Shown one piece after another: positions 1-5,816 of a stretch of 6,442 bases of DNA (its first letter is position 1; each line of letters begins with the position of its first letter). Source of the stretch: Planctomycetota bacterium (GTDB taxonomy: Bacteria; Planctomycetota; Phycisphaerae; UBA1845). The notes below the pieces were generated by a model. It was not told the origin of the DNA. It saw nothing but the letters and a program-made list of their open reading frames with translations, and made no database searches. The stretch lies in NCBI GenBank assembly GCA_022566435.1, contig JADFIX010000246.1, forward strand, positions 1 to 6,442, read 5' to 3'. The translations under genes and the position numbers were made by a program.

Positions 1-3000
1 GCCACGAATATGACCACGCCGACGACCGCGACCGCCGGACGTTTCCCATTTGAGGTCGTGACCTCCTTTGCCGAATCGACCTTCCGCGTGGCCGGATCCA
101 CGGCCGCTGGGGCACCGTTCAGGACGGCCTTCAACTCCGTCTCCGCCTGTTCGCCTAGTTCAAACAAGAATCGGTCGCGATTCCAGTTCGCCGTCACGGT
201 GACTTTGTCGCCACGTTTTGGCTTGAGTAAAAAGCCCACTTCATCGACCGGCTTCTTGATCCGCTTGACCAGGGGCGTCAGTTTGCATCTGACGTTGGCG
301 CCGGTCAGTCGTCCTTCCAGCTGTTTTATCACTGAAGCCTGCGCGGCTCGTTGCCGCGCTACGACGAATTCACTCAGTTTGGCCTCTGCCGGGCGGAGGT
401 CGACCGCGACCGTCACTTCGCCGGCACGTGGGCAGGAGACGGGAAACGTCATCAGAGGTGCCGAATCATCGTCATCGAGATGGATCGTGAGACGCCCTTC
501 GAGCGTGAGCGAACGCGGAATTACCGGCGGAGAGGGCGGAGGGGGAGCCGTTGCGTCCGTCTGCAGGACGGAACTGTATTGTCTCAGCAGATTCGACGAT
601 TCTAACAGCTTGGGCTTGAGGAGCTCACGCGACACGGACGCGGCGATGTCAACCGCGCGTTGCACAACGGACTCGGGATCGGCGTAGGCCCAATCCGCCC
701 GTTTCGCGTCCCATACAACAACCGTCTCCATCGCCGGGACCCCCGCCTTGGAATCCAGGAACGAGACTTTCGCGGACGTCCGCTCACTCATTTCCGCAAT
801 CGCGGTTTCAACCGTAGCTTCAGGAAAGAGCCCCTGTCGCAACGGCTCGGCAAGCCTCATCGCGGTGTGCGTTTGGTGCTGATGCACAATCCGGCGCAAC
901 TCAGCGCCGAGACGATCTCGGAGCGATTGGTCGTTCAGGATTTGCGGGAGACCCTCGTTCAGTTGGAATTGGAGGTCTTCGTGAATGCTCGGCGCCGCCT
1001 CGTTTCGGCCTTGGAACTGTACGTGGACCGCAAAACTGCCGTGTCCGGCGCTGGCCGCGTCGTCTGAATCCCACTCCACCGTTTCGACGGTCGTTTCAAT
1101 CGATTCCGCCAATAAGAACTTGGAAAAGTCATCCCTTACGACTTGCCCGACGAGGTTTCGAGCCTTGTCGCGGATGGCTTCAGATCGCTGTTTGAGAGCG
1201 CGGTCCCGCGCGTCGGCGAGTTTGGTTTCGAATTCCTTACGCCACTTGTTGATTTGTTTCTTGGCGGATTTGGGGATTTTTTCCTTGGGAACGGGAGGCG
1301 AATCTAGGATTCCCAAGGCCGTGGCGAAGTCTTCTGCATCACCGGCGCCTTTGGCCGACTGCAGCCAGACCTCAATACGTTCCTGCTCTTCTAATTGCGC
1401 CTCGATGAGCGGCTTGAGTCGCGCCTCCTCGGCGACGGCGTCATCCGTCCAGTGTCGAAGCGAGGGTTTGGCGGTCAACTCGCGATTGGCTGTTGCCCAG
1501 TCCTCGCCGGCGACGGCCTGTAGAATGCGTTCGAGCCACTGTGCCGCCTTTGCCCGATCAGCCGACTTGGACTCGACTTCTCCGAGGCGACGTGCCAGCG
1601 AGTCCGAATCTTCCCGCAGTTTTTGGGGCCAGTCGGTGATCCGAGGCTTTTCGGCAAGACAGGATTGCGCGGCTTCAAGGCGTGCGTCGTCCGTCTCCGC
1701 TTCCTGAACGGCTGCCGTGAGACGTGCCATCCATGATTCAGCCTGCGAGATTTCTTCGATTCGCTTTGCCGTCGCGTTTGCGGCTGCAATCACCTCTTCC
1801 GGCCAGTGGGCGATGGAAAGATCTGTACGCCCCGCGAGTAAGTCGCGTACGCGTTCCCGAGGCTCGTCTTTTTCGGCCTTTTGAAGCTCGGCGAGCCATC
1901 GGCGTGCGGCCGAATGATGGGCGTCGATCGTCGAGATCGTCTGCTGGACGGCCTCCAGTCGAGCATCAAGGTCGGCACGTAGCGTATCCGAGCGCCCCAA
2001 GAACGATGCCGGCAGTTCGATTTCCGCGGCAAGTTTCGTGAGTTCGCCAAGAAGGGTGTCGAGTTCAGAATGGAGTCGTTTGGCCTCCTCTCCGGTCGTC
2101 GGCTTCTCGGAGGCGATCTGCTCAAATGAAGACTCCAGGGCTGTCATTCGGTCATCGATTTCCGTCAAGGCCTTTAGTGCGGACTCCACGGCCTCCGCCT
2201 TCTTAACCAGTTCGGCACGAAGACCGTTCCGATCTATGGCATTGAGTTCGTCTCGGGCTTTGCGCCAATCAACCGTGTCGAGGATCTCAGATGCCTTCGC
2301 AAGTCTCAGTCCTGCTTCCGCGGAACGAAGAAGTGACATCGCCAGCTCTGTGATTTCCTCGGTGGCGGCCCCTCCCGCGAGTGCGCGGGCCCTGTCACGA
2401 GCGTCTTCGTATTTTTCCTCGCCGATGAAAACGGCCAAGGCATCCAGCTCACGCATCTGGGCGTCACCGAGACTGTGCGGCTCGACGCCGACCTCGACGA
2501 GCCGCGTCGTAATCGTCGCCGCATTCGGACGATCGTCGGGCAGGTGCTCGAGCATTTTCGCCACGATATCGCGCCAGACTTTGATTCGCTCGTCGGAAGA
2601 ATCCAACAGCGATTTCCTGCGTGAACCGTCGTAGAAAAAAAAGGCCATCGCTTCGGCTAATTCGGGAAGCCGCAGATCCTGATTGTCATGAAGGTAGGGG
2701 TGACGGTTCTCCGCCATGATGTGGAGGAGGAATCCCGCACCGATGATGTCCGAGACGGGTTCGAACGTGTGCAGCGTTTGGTTGCCGTATTTCTGCGGAT
2801 CCACAAATCCGCAGATCCGATCGTCGTGTTCGACGTCCGGCGAGATAATGTGCCAAACCCCGGTTTCTTTCACGTCGCCCGAGTCGCGCGCACGGTTCTC
2901 CACGCACAGATTCACGAAGCTCTCCACGCCAAGCGCGGCGCAAATACTCGGTGCAAATCCGAAGTCGGTGATTTTTTGCACGCCCTCCGGCGTCGTGAGG

Positions 3001-3347
3001 ATCACACCCGGACACAATCCGCCATGAACGATACGCTTGGAATGAGAGTGGGCGGCGCGAAGTGAGTCGGCCAGCGCGATCGCCCAGCGGAGCAAGTCCT
3101 CCTCTTCCGCCACCGCAGCATCAGGCGAAAAAATCGGGATGCCCGGAACGATCGCCGGTTCGTGTTCGATGTAAAACCCACCTTCGTCCGTTTGGAGGTC
3201 GCTGGTAAACTGGAGGACGTGAGGCGATTGCGCGGCGAGCTCACGCTGTAGTTGCACATTTTGCGCTAGGCGCTCTGCGAGGGCAGTTGTATCGGCCGTG
3301 CTTATGTCGGCGGGTGTCGAGATTAGCCGCCGGTACGATTCGCCCAT
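1..3347 (-). CDS. Large pseudokinase-like protein with helical repeats and C-terminal membrane segment (partial, 3' end outside window)
   Basis: One open frame of 1115 codons, without a stop, runs from the ATG at 3347 off the left edge. Residues 25-47 look like a kinase helix C (RELAAQSPHVLQF). Residues 105-117 (IVHGGLCPGVIL) occupy the catalytic loop: the HRD aspartate is Gly110, the lysine Cys112 and the asparagine Val115. DFG is intact at 128-130. Residues 198-217 (SDIIGAGFLL then HPY) and 257-282 (WRDIVAKMLEHLPDDRP) match the C-lobe. No glycine loop or VAIK lysine fits before helix C, so catalysis is unlikely and a pseudokinase is inferred. Residues 300-730 are helical with Trp-marked repeats; 735-930 and 945-1095 look alpha/beta, joined by a proline linker (935-941). 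A hydrophobic run starting near residue 1104 (RPAVAVVGVVIFV) is probably a membrane helix. A TAG lies three codons before the ATG (3356-3354), so the frame cannot start earlier. AAGG, 9 bases upstream of the ATG, may be the ribosome site. Function unknown. Confidence 0.88.
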   Translation of the reverse strand, partial: MGESYRRLISTPADISTADTTALAERLAQNVQLQRELAAQSPHVLQFTSDLQTDEGGFYIEHEPAIVPGIPIFSPDAAVAEEEDLLRWAIALADSLRAAHSHSKRIVHGGLCPGVILTTPEGVQKITDFGFAPSICAALGVESFVNLCVENRARDSGDVKETGVWHIISPDVEHDDRICGFVDPQKYGNQTLHTFEPVSDIIGAGFLLHIMAENRHPYLHDNQDLRLPELAEAMAFFFYDGSRRKSLLDSSDERIKVWRDIVAKMLEHLPDDRPNAATITTRLVEVGVEPHSLGDAQMRELDALAVFIGEEKYEDARDRARALAGGAATEEITELAMSLLRSAEAGLRLAKASEILDTVDWRKARDELNAIDRNGLRAELVKKAEAVESALKALTEIDDRMTALESSFEQIASEKPTTGEEAKRLHSELDTLLGELTKLAAEIELPASFLGRSDTLRADLDARLEAVQQTISTIDAHHSAARRWLAELQKAEKDEPRERVRDLLAGRTDLSIAHWPEEVIAAANATAKRIEEISQAESWMARLTAAVQEAETDDARLEAAQSCLAEKPRITDWPQKLREDSDSLARRLGEVESKSADRAKAAQWLERILQAVAGEDWATANRELTAKPSLRHWTDDAVAEEARLKPLIEAQLEEQERIEVWLQSAKGAGDAEDFATALGILDSPPVPKEKIPKSAKKQINKWRKEFETKLADARDRALKQRSEAIRDKARNLVGQVVRDDFSKFLLAESIETTVETVEWDSDDAASAGHGSFAVHVQFQGRNEAAPSIHEDLQFQLNEGLPQILNDQSLRDRLGAELRRIVHQHQTHTAMRLAEPLRQGLFPEATVETAIAEMSERTSAKVSFLDSKAGVPAMETVVVWDAKRADWAYADPESVVQRAVDIAASVSRELLKPKLLESSNLLRQYSSVLQTDATAPPPPSPPVIPRSLTLEGRLTIHLDDDDSAPLMTFPVSCPRAGEVTVAVDLRPAEAKLSEFVVARQRAAQASVIKQLEGRLTGANVRCKLTPLVKRIKKPVDEVGFLLKPKRGDKVTVTANWNRDRFLFELGEQAETELKAVLNGAPAAVDPATRKVDSAKEVTTSNGKRPAVAVVGVVIFV
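1209..1907 (-). repeat. Degenerate 55-65-residue Trp-marked helical repeats within the pseudokinase-like protein
   Basis: Residues 481-713 contain four successive units, each opening with Trp at 484, 539, 604 and 661, which gives spacings of 55, 65 and 57. A typical unit reads W-L/M, then a helix containing Ala, an acidic patch sometimes followed by Trp or Phe (W617, F674), an A-x-x-x-L helix, a KP-like turn (AEKPRI, TAKPSL), and a second Trp at 515, 573, 633 or 702. A related half unit occurs at 351-371 (EILDTVDWRKARDELNAID), which parallels residues 608-626. They look like tandem helix pairs of the TPR or SEL1 kind, but I could not match a named family. Such repeats usually bind protein partners. 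The repetition is seen by eye; no alignment score was computed. Confidence 0.5.
2792..2815. repeat. Perfect 9-bp inverted repeat inside the pseudokinase coding region
   Basis: TCTGCGGAT (2792-2800) and its exact reverse complement ATCCGCAGA (2807-2815) flank a six-base loop. The element lies within codons for the kinase-like C-lobe (about residues 178-185, near ICGFVDPQK). It could fold in the mRNA or be a chance palindrome. No function is claimed. Confidence 0.45.
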
Positions 3348-3407
3348 TGGGCTCTACCTTAATGGTCTGAAATCAAGCGACAAGTAGTCGGAGATTCGCG
3401 ACCCGCC

Positions 3408-3437
3408 AGTATAAGGGGACATCACCCAATATCCGAA
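3408..3437 (-). promoter_or_regulatory. Candidate sigma70-type promoter for the pseudokinase gene
   Basis: On the minus strand, TATACT (3413-3408) matches five of six bases of the TATAAT -10 consensus. TTCGGA (3437-3432) is a weak -35, three of six matches to TTGACA, at 18-bp spacing. The implied start near 3401 leaves an untranslated leader of roughly 54 bases before the ATG at 3347. The -10 is convincing by eye. The -35 is poor, so an activator or an alternative sigma factor is possible. Confidence 0.42.
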
Positions 3438-3462
3438 CTCACTTGCCTGCTTTACCTTGCCC

Positions 3463-3498
3463 CGTACCCGGTGTACGTTAGTGGCGGTACGCAAGTAC
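3463..3498. promoter_or_regulatory. GTAC-rich inverted-repeat cluster, candidate shared operator
   Basis: GTAC occurs at 3464, 3473, 3487 and 3495, with a fifth copy at 3546. The first pair forms CGTAC-N5-GTACG (3463-3477). The second pair is GTAC-N4-GTAC, with its centre about 22 bp away, close to two helical turns. The cluster lies between the two divergent promoter candidates, where a single regulator could control both transcripts. That it binds a protein is inference. Chance would give well under one GTAC in a stretch this short. Confidence 0.33.
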
Positions 3499-3510
3499 TT
3501 GTTCCGACAG

Positions 3511-3538
3511 TTTACAGCACATTCGGGTGCATGATAAC
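3511..3538 (+). promoter_or_regulatory. Candidate promoter for the coiled-coil/lipoprotein operon
   Basis: TTTACA (3511-3516) matches five of six bases of the -35 consensus. After a 16-bp spacer, GATAAC (3533-3538) matches four of six of the -10; TAACAT (3535-3540) at 18-bp spacing is an alternative. Transcription from about 3545 would exclude the upstream in-frame ATGs at 3471 and 3531. It would give a leader of roughly 88 bases ahead of the preferred start at 3633. Confidence 0.4.
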
Positions 3539-3632
3539 ATCGGACGTACAAGAGGTGGGATACGTTCGGTCGGCGGTCCTAACCCGGTTCGCGGCGGCTT
3601 TATCGGATCCGTATGGCCGAAGAGATCAGTTT

Positions 3633-4820
3633 ATGACTGCGGACGAGCATCACGGTGCCCCGGGCGGCTTGGCTGCGTCGTCGTCCACCGCGCCTTTCTT
3701 GGCCACCCTTGCCCAGGTGGATGAGGCGACAAGGTTCCGGCTTCTTGCCGATTTTGTCGGTGAACTTGCCGAGCAGGCGACCGGGTCGTTGGATCGGGTC
3801 ACGGCGACCGCTGAGATTGAGGCCCTGTCCCGCCGGGTCAAGGAACACGCCGAGGAAAAGGCCACGCTCCAGGACAGACTACGGGGGGTGGAAGTCGAGC
3901 TGGAACAACGCGATGCCAAACTCGGTATCGAGAAAGAGACGGCGGAGAAATACAAATCTCTTGCGGACCAGCAGACCTCCCGGCTCGAAGAGCTACAGGT
4001 AAGAACGCGCGAGTTGGAAGACTTACTCGATGCGAGAAGCCGGGATATCCACAAGGCCAATGTGGAGCATGAGAGTATCACTCTGCAGCTCCAGCGGGCC
4101 GATTCGAAAGGCCAAGACAAGTCGAAGGAAATGCGACTGGAGGAGCAGCATCGGGCGCTCGAGGGAGAGAACGAGCGGCTTCGCGGTGAGATTGAGCAGC
4201 TTCGCAAGGACAAGAATGTTGAAATAGAGAAAGTCTCGGATGACTTGCTCGCCGCTAAGGAGGAGGCCTCTGCGAAACAGGACGTGGAATTTGACGTTCT
4301 TTGGGCGCGCCTCGCGGGGGCGAAACCGCCGCTCGCCGAGGGTCACCTCAAGCCGAATATGAAATCGGGGGAACGGCTATTCGATTCCTACGTTGAATTG
4401 GTCAAGTTTGTAGATGATTTTGACAAACTCATGCGTCCATTTTTGTCGAGGTACACCGCTGCGCGACCCCGGTTGAAGGCCGTTTGGGAGGCTTACGCCC
4501 GCGGCTCAGGAATACGCGAAACGGCCAAGCAGATTATCGTACCGGAAGGCGGTCGCCCGACCGGCATCCTGCGAAACCAGCTTCGGGGGTTGTACAAATG
4601 GACGGAAGCGGCCGTTTGGGGATCTGAAGCCGCCGTCGAATCGATCGGCACGGAGCTTCCGACGTTTATGCGTCGCAAGGATTCCTTCGGATGCGGATCG
4701 GATTCTAGCCGAAAGTTGACCGAGTTTATTCTCGAGAACGGGCCTGATGCGTTCAGCGACCACATGAAGGCGATCAGAAGTGCCAAGATTGCACAGTTTT
4801 TCGGCGTGAATGTGCAGTAG
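3633..4820 (+). CDS. Uncharacterised coiled-coil protein (395 aa), first gene of a two-gene operon
   Basis: The chosen start is the ATG at 3633 (MTADEHHGAPGG). It has a purine-rich GAAGAG-type site about 8 bases upstream and lies downstream of the promoter candidate. The frame stays open to an ATG at 3471, but the extra 54 codons would cover the promoter and have a non-coding look. Residues 20-50 form a short helical segment (APFLATLAQVDEATRFRLLADF). Residues 55-215 are a long, highly charged coiled coil rich in Glu, Arg, Leu and Gln. Residues 245-395 form a more globular helical domain with several aromatic residues (RLFDSYVELVKFVDDFDKL, RPRLKAVWEAY, QLRGLYKWTEAAVWGSEAAV). No signal peptide, membrane segment or catalytic motif is visible, so it is probably cytoplasmic and oligomeric. 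Coiled coils resemble SMC, myosin and tropomyosin tails by composition alone, so no family is assigned. It lies 49 bases before the lipoprotein gene and diverges from the pseudokinase gene. An adaptor or scaffold role is inferred from this context only. Confidence 0.82.
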   Translation: MTADEHHGAPGGLAASSSTAPFLATLAQVDEATRFRLLADFVGELAEQATGSLDRVTATAEIEALSRRVKEHAEEKATLQDRLRGVEVELEQRDAKLGIEKETAEKYKSLADQQTSRLEELQVRTRELEDLLDARSRDIHKANVEHESITLQLQRADSKGQDKSKEMRLEEQHRALEGENERLRGEIEQLRKDKNVEIEKVSDDLLAAKEEASAKQDVEFDVLWARLAGAKPPLAEGHLKPNMKSGERLFDSYVELVKFVDDFDKLMRPFLSRYTAARPRLKAVWEAYARGSGIRETAKQIIVPEGGRPTGILRNQLRGLYKWTEAAVWGSEAAVESIGTELPTFMRRKDSFGCGSDSSRKLTEFILENGPDAFSDHMKAIRSAKIAQFFGVNVQ

Positions 4821-4857
4821 GCCGAAGTCTTGGCGTGTGACTGGGCTACAACTACGT

Positions 4858-4866
4858 AAGGGACGG
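4858..4866 (+). promoter_or_regulatory. Ribosome-binding site that decides the lipoprotein start
   Basis: AAGGGA, within AAGGGACGG, ends 6 bases before the ATG at 4870. This favours 4870 over the in-frame ATG at 4810, which lies inside the preceding coding region and has no comparable site. The 4870 start also puts the hydrophobic signal segment and lipobox at a normal distance from the N-terminus. Confidence 0.7.
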
Positions 4867-4869
4867 AAA

Positions 4870-5499
4870 ATGGTGATAAAGCCGACAATTGGTGCCGTTC
4901 GACCCGGCGTATGGGTCGGGCTGGGGGTTTTGGTCCTCGGAATCCTACCCGGTTGTGGCAATCGGGTGCTGACAATCGTGCAACACGATCGCGTCAATAC
5001 GGCGATGCACCGGCATCGACCGCGAGAAAAGCAGACCGGCGATCCGCTGGAACTCACGATCGTCTGTGTTTTCCCGAAAGACCTCGAAAAATCGGAAAAC
5101 GACAGGCTAAAACCCGGATCTGGTCTGACGGCAGTCGATTGGTATCAGCACCGCCCGACGGGCGTGGGCGGTCAGCAGGCCGGTCGGTTCTGGATTCCCA
5201 GTGAGCAGATTTACCTGCTGACGAACGAAAAGGGGCTCGTCGGAAGAATCAAGGGCCCCGCGCTTGGTGGGGCGACCGAGGACGGCTGGAAGGAAACGAA
5301 GGTCGGGGGCATCGCGTTTTCAAAAAAACTGCACAACCGAAAGTCCGTGATTTATGTTTTCCCTAAGTTTATAGGGCCTACCGGAGATGTGTTGCCGGTC
5401 AAGCCGGTCGTGTTCAACCCGCCCGGTGCGTATCGGCGGAACCTGTCTGTCGAGATTGGACTTCGAGACGGCGGCGTGCCGGTACAGGCGCTGGCTTGA
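4870..5499 (+). CDS. Predicted lipoprotein of unknown function (209 aa)
   Basis: The N-terminus has Lys4 and Arg11, then a hydrophobic segment (residues 13-26, VWVGLGVLVLGIL) ending in the lipobox L-P-G-C at 26-29. Signal peptidase II would cleave before Cys29. Pro at -2 is unusual but tolerable. Gly at +2 is not the classical inner-membrane retention signal, so outer-membrane anchoring is plausible. The mature part (181 residues) alternates short hydrophobic strands and turns, for example LELTIVCVFPKDL (59-71), RFWIPSEQIYLLT (105-117), VIYVFPKFIGPTG (near 160) and RRNLSVEIGLRDGG at the end, which suggests a small beta-sandwich. Size, lipid anchor and the final strands loosely recall the type VI lipoprotein TssJ/SciN, but no diagnostic motif was confirmed, so no symbol is given. 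It is probably co-transcribed with the coiled-coil gene. It could tether a periplasmic face of the complex suggested by the divergent membrane pseudokinase. Confidence 0.82.
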   Translation: MVIKPTIGAVRPGVWVGLGVLVLGILPGCGNRVLTIVQHDRVNTAMHRHRPREKQTGDPLELTIVCVFPKDLEKSENDRLKPGSGLTAVDWYQHRPTGVGGQQAGRFWIPSEQIYLLTNEKGLVGRIKGPALGGATEDGWKETKVGGIAFSKKLHNRKSVIYVFPKFIGPTGDVLPVKPVVFNPPGAYRRNLSVEIGLRDGGVPVQALA

Positions 5500-5543
5500 G
5501 TTGCGACCCGCCGATGGGCCTGTCTGCCCGGCGGCGGGGCAAC
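5500..5543 (+). terminator. GC-rich hairpin directly after the lipoprotein stop, possible terminator
   Basis: Starting on the base after the TGA, three paired blocks fold around a CTGTCT loop: GTTGC/GCAAC, CCGCCG/CGGCGG and GGGC/GCCC, separated by small internal loops. That gives 15 base pairs in total. No U-tract follows (the next bases are AAAGTCC), so it may end transcription poorly by the intrinsic route, or may instead stabilise the 3' end of the mRNA. Its position makes a role in ending the operon likely. Confidence 0.42.
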
Positions 5544-5551
5544 AAAGTCCG

Positions 5552-5786
5552 CTACTCCTTGTCGCGGGTGACGATGCGGATCGAAGCCCTTGGGATCAGC
5601 GGCTTCCGCAACCCTAGCGTCGAACGCTTCCGTCAGCCATGTTGGTCGTCGCCCGCACCTTGCCACTCCATGTATTGCCTACGCGGGCGCAGTACAGAGT
5701 CACAGGCTGGCGCCGCTGAGATAGCGCCCGCTGCATTCCGGCTTGCCGCTTCCGCTGCAGTCGCCTTGTCAACCTTGTTGCCGAAC
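5552..5786 (-). pseudogene. Frameshifted, 5'-truncated H-NS-family DNA-binding protein relic
   Basis: Minus-strand translation gives the H-NS C-terminal signature in pieces. An Ala-rich linker (KVDKATAAEAASRNAAG, ending AAPA) lies at about 5782-5707. A tyrosine codon at 5694-5692 begins a degenerate Y-R-D-P-x-T-G stretch, followed by NTWSGK near 5676-5659. The next motif, GRRPTWLTEAFDA (from 5654), continues in another frame. Joined, they match the family pattern T-W-S-G-x-G-R-x-P-x-W-L, with about four extra bases between the parts. Further small indels are implied near the tyrosine, and one downstream frame ends in IRIVTRDKE and a TAG at 5554-5552. The N-terminal oligomerisation domain is absent: a TAG and the palindrome lie immediately upstream. 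H-NS proteins silence AT-rich foreign DNA in proteobacteria; this copy cannot make a functional one. Sequencing error is an alternative explanation for the frameshifts but not for the missing N-terminus. Confidence 0.52.
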
Positions 5787-5789
5787 TAG

Positions 5790-5811
5790 GCCGCGCGCTG
5801 CAGCGCGCGGC
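5790..5811 (-). terminator. Perfect 22-bp GC palindrome after the right-hand gene, likely terminator hairpin
   Basis: GCCGCGCGCTG and CAGCGCGCGGC form an uninterrupted palindrome whose near end is 5 bp beyond the stop codon of the minus-strand gene ending at 5817. TTGCCG (5778-5783) and CGGCAA (5811-5816) add an imperfect outer arm. There is no T-run on either side, so this is a strong hairpin without the classic tail. It could equally be a dyad bound by protein, or the scar at which the H-NS relic was truncated. Confidence 0.45.
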
Positions 5812-5816
5812 GGCAA

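Noticed and set aside
10..687. Plus-strand open frame of 225 codons
   Set aside because: It is antisense to the continuous pseudokinase frame and its product is a Ser/Thr/Arg-rich low-complexity shadow with no motif.
2374..2391. CCCGCG/CGCGGG hairpin inside the pseudokinase gene
   Set aside because: Only six pairs in GC-rich coding DNA, which is expected by chance.
985..2634. Plus-strand open frames at 985-1707 and 2038-2634
   Set aside because: Both products are Ser/Ala/Arg-rich, typical of reading opposite a GC-rich gene; the minus-strand frame has coherent protein features throughout.
2686..3259. Short minus-strand frames at 2686-3015 and 3002-3259
   Set aside because: They are out of frame with the kinase-like protein, which runs without a stop through the same bases and carries DFG and C-lobe motifs.
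3471..3632. N-terminal extension of the coiled-coil protein to the ATG at 3471 or 3531
   Set aside because: The 54 extra codons overlap the GTAC cluster and promoter candidate, have no good ribosome site, and do not look like the rest of the protein.
3650..4213. Minus-strand frame of 187 codons opposite the coiled-coil gene
   Set aside because: It is a Ser-rich mirror of Glu/Leu/Arg-rich coiled-coil codons and has no independent features.
4493..5057. Overlapping minus-strand frames at 4493-4975 and 4506-5057
   Set aside because: They are antisense across the operon junction. Neither has a recognisable motif, and both conflict with the supported lipoprotein start and ribosome site.
5352..5666. 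Minus-strand frame of 104 codons as an intact gene
   Set aside because: Only its first part (GRRPTWLTEAF) is meaningful, as a piece of the H-NS relic. The remainder runs antisense into the lipoprotein gene.
5700..5740. Possible integron attC-like site around GGCGC-N10-GCGCC
   Set aside because: The stem is only 5 bp and neither RYYYAAC nor GTTRRRY core sites with paired arms could be found.
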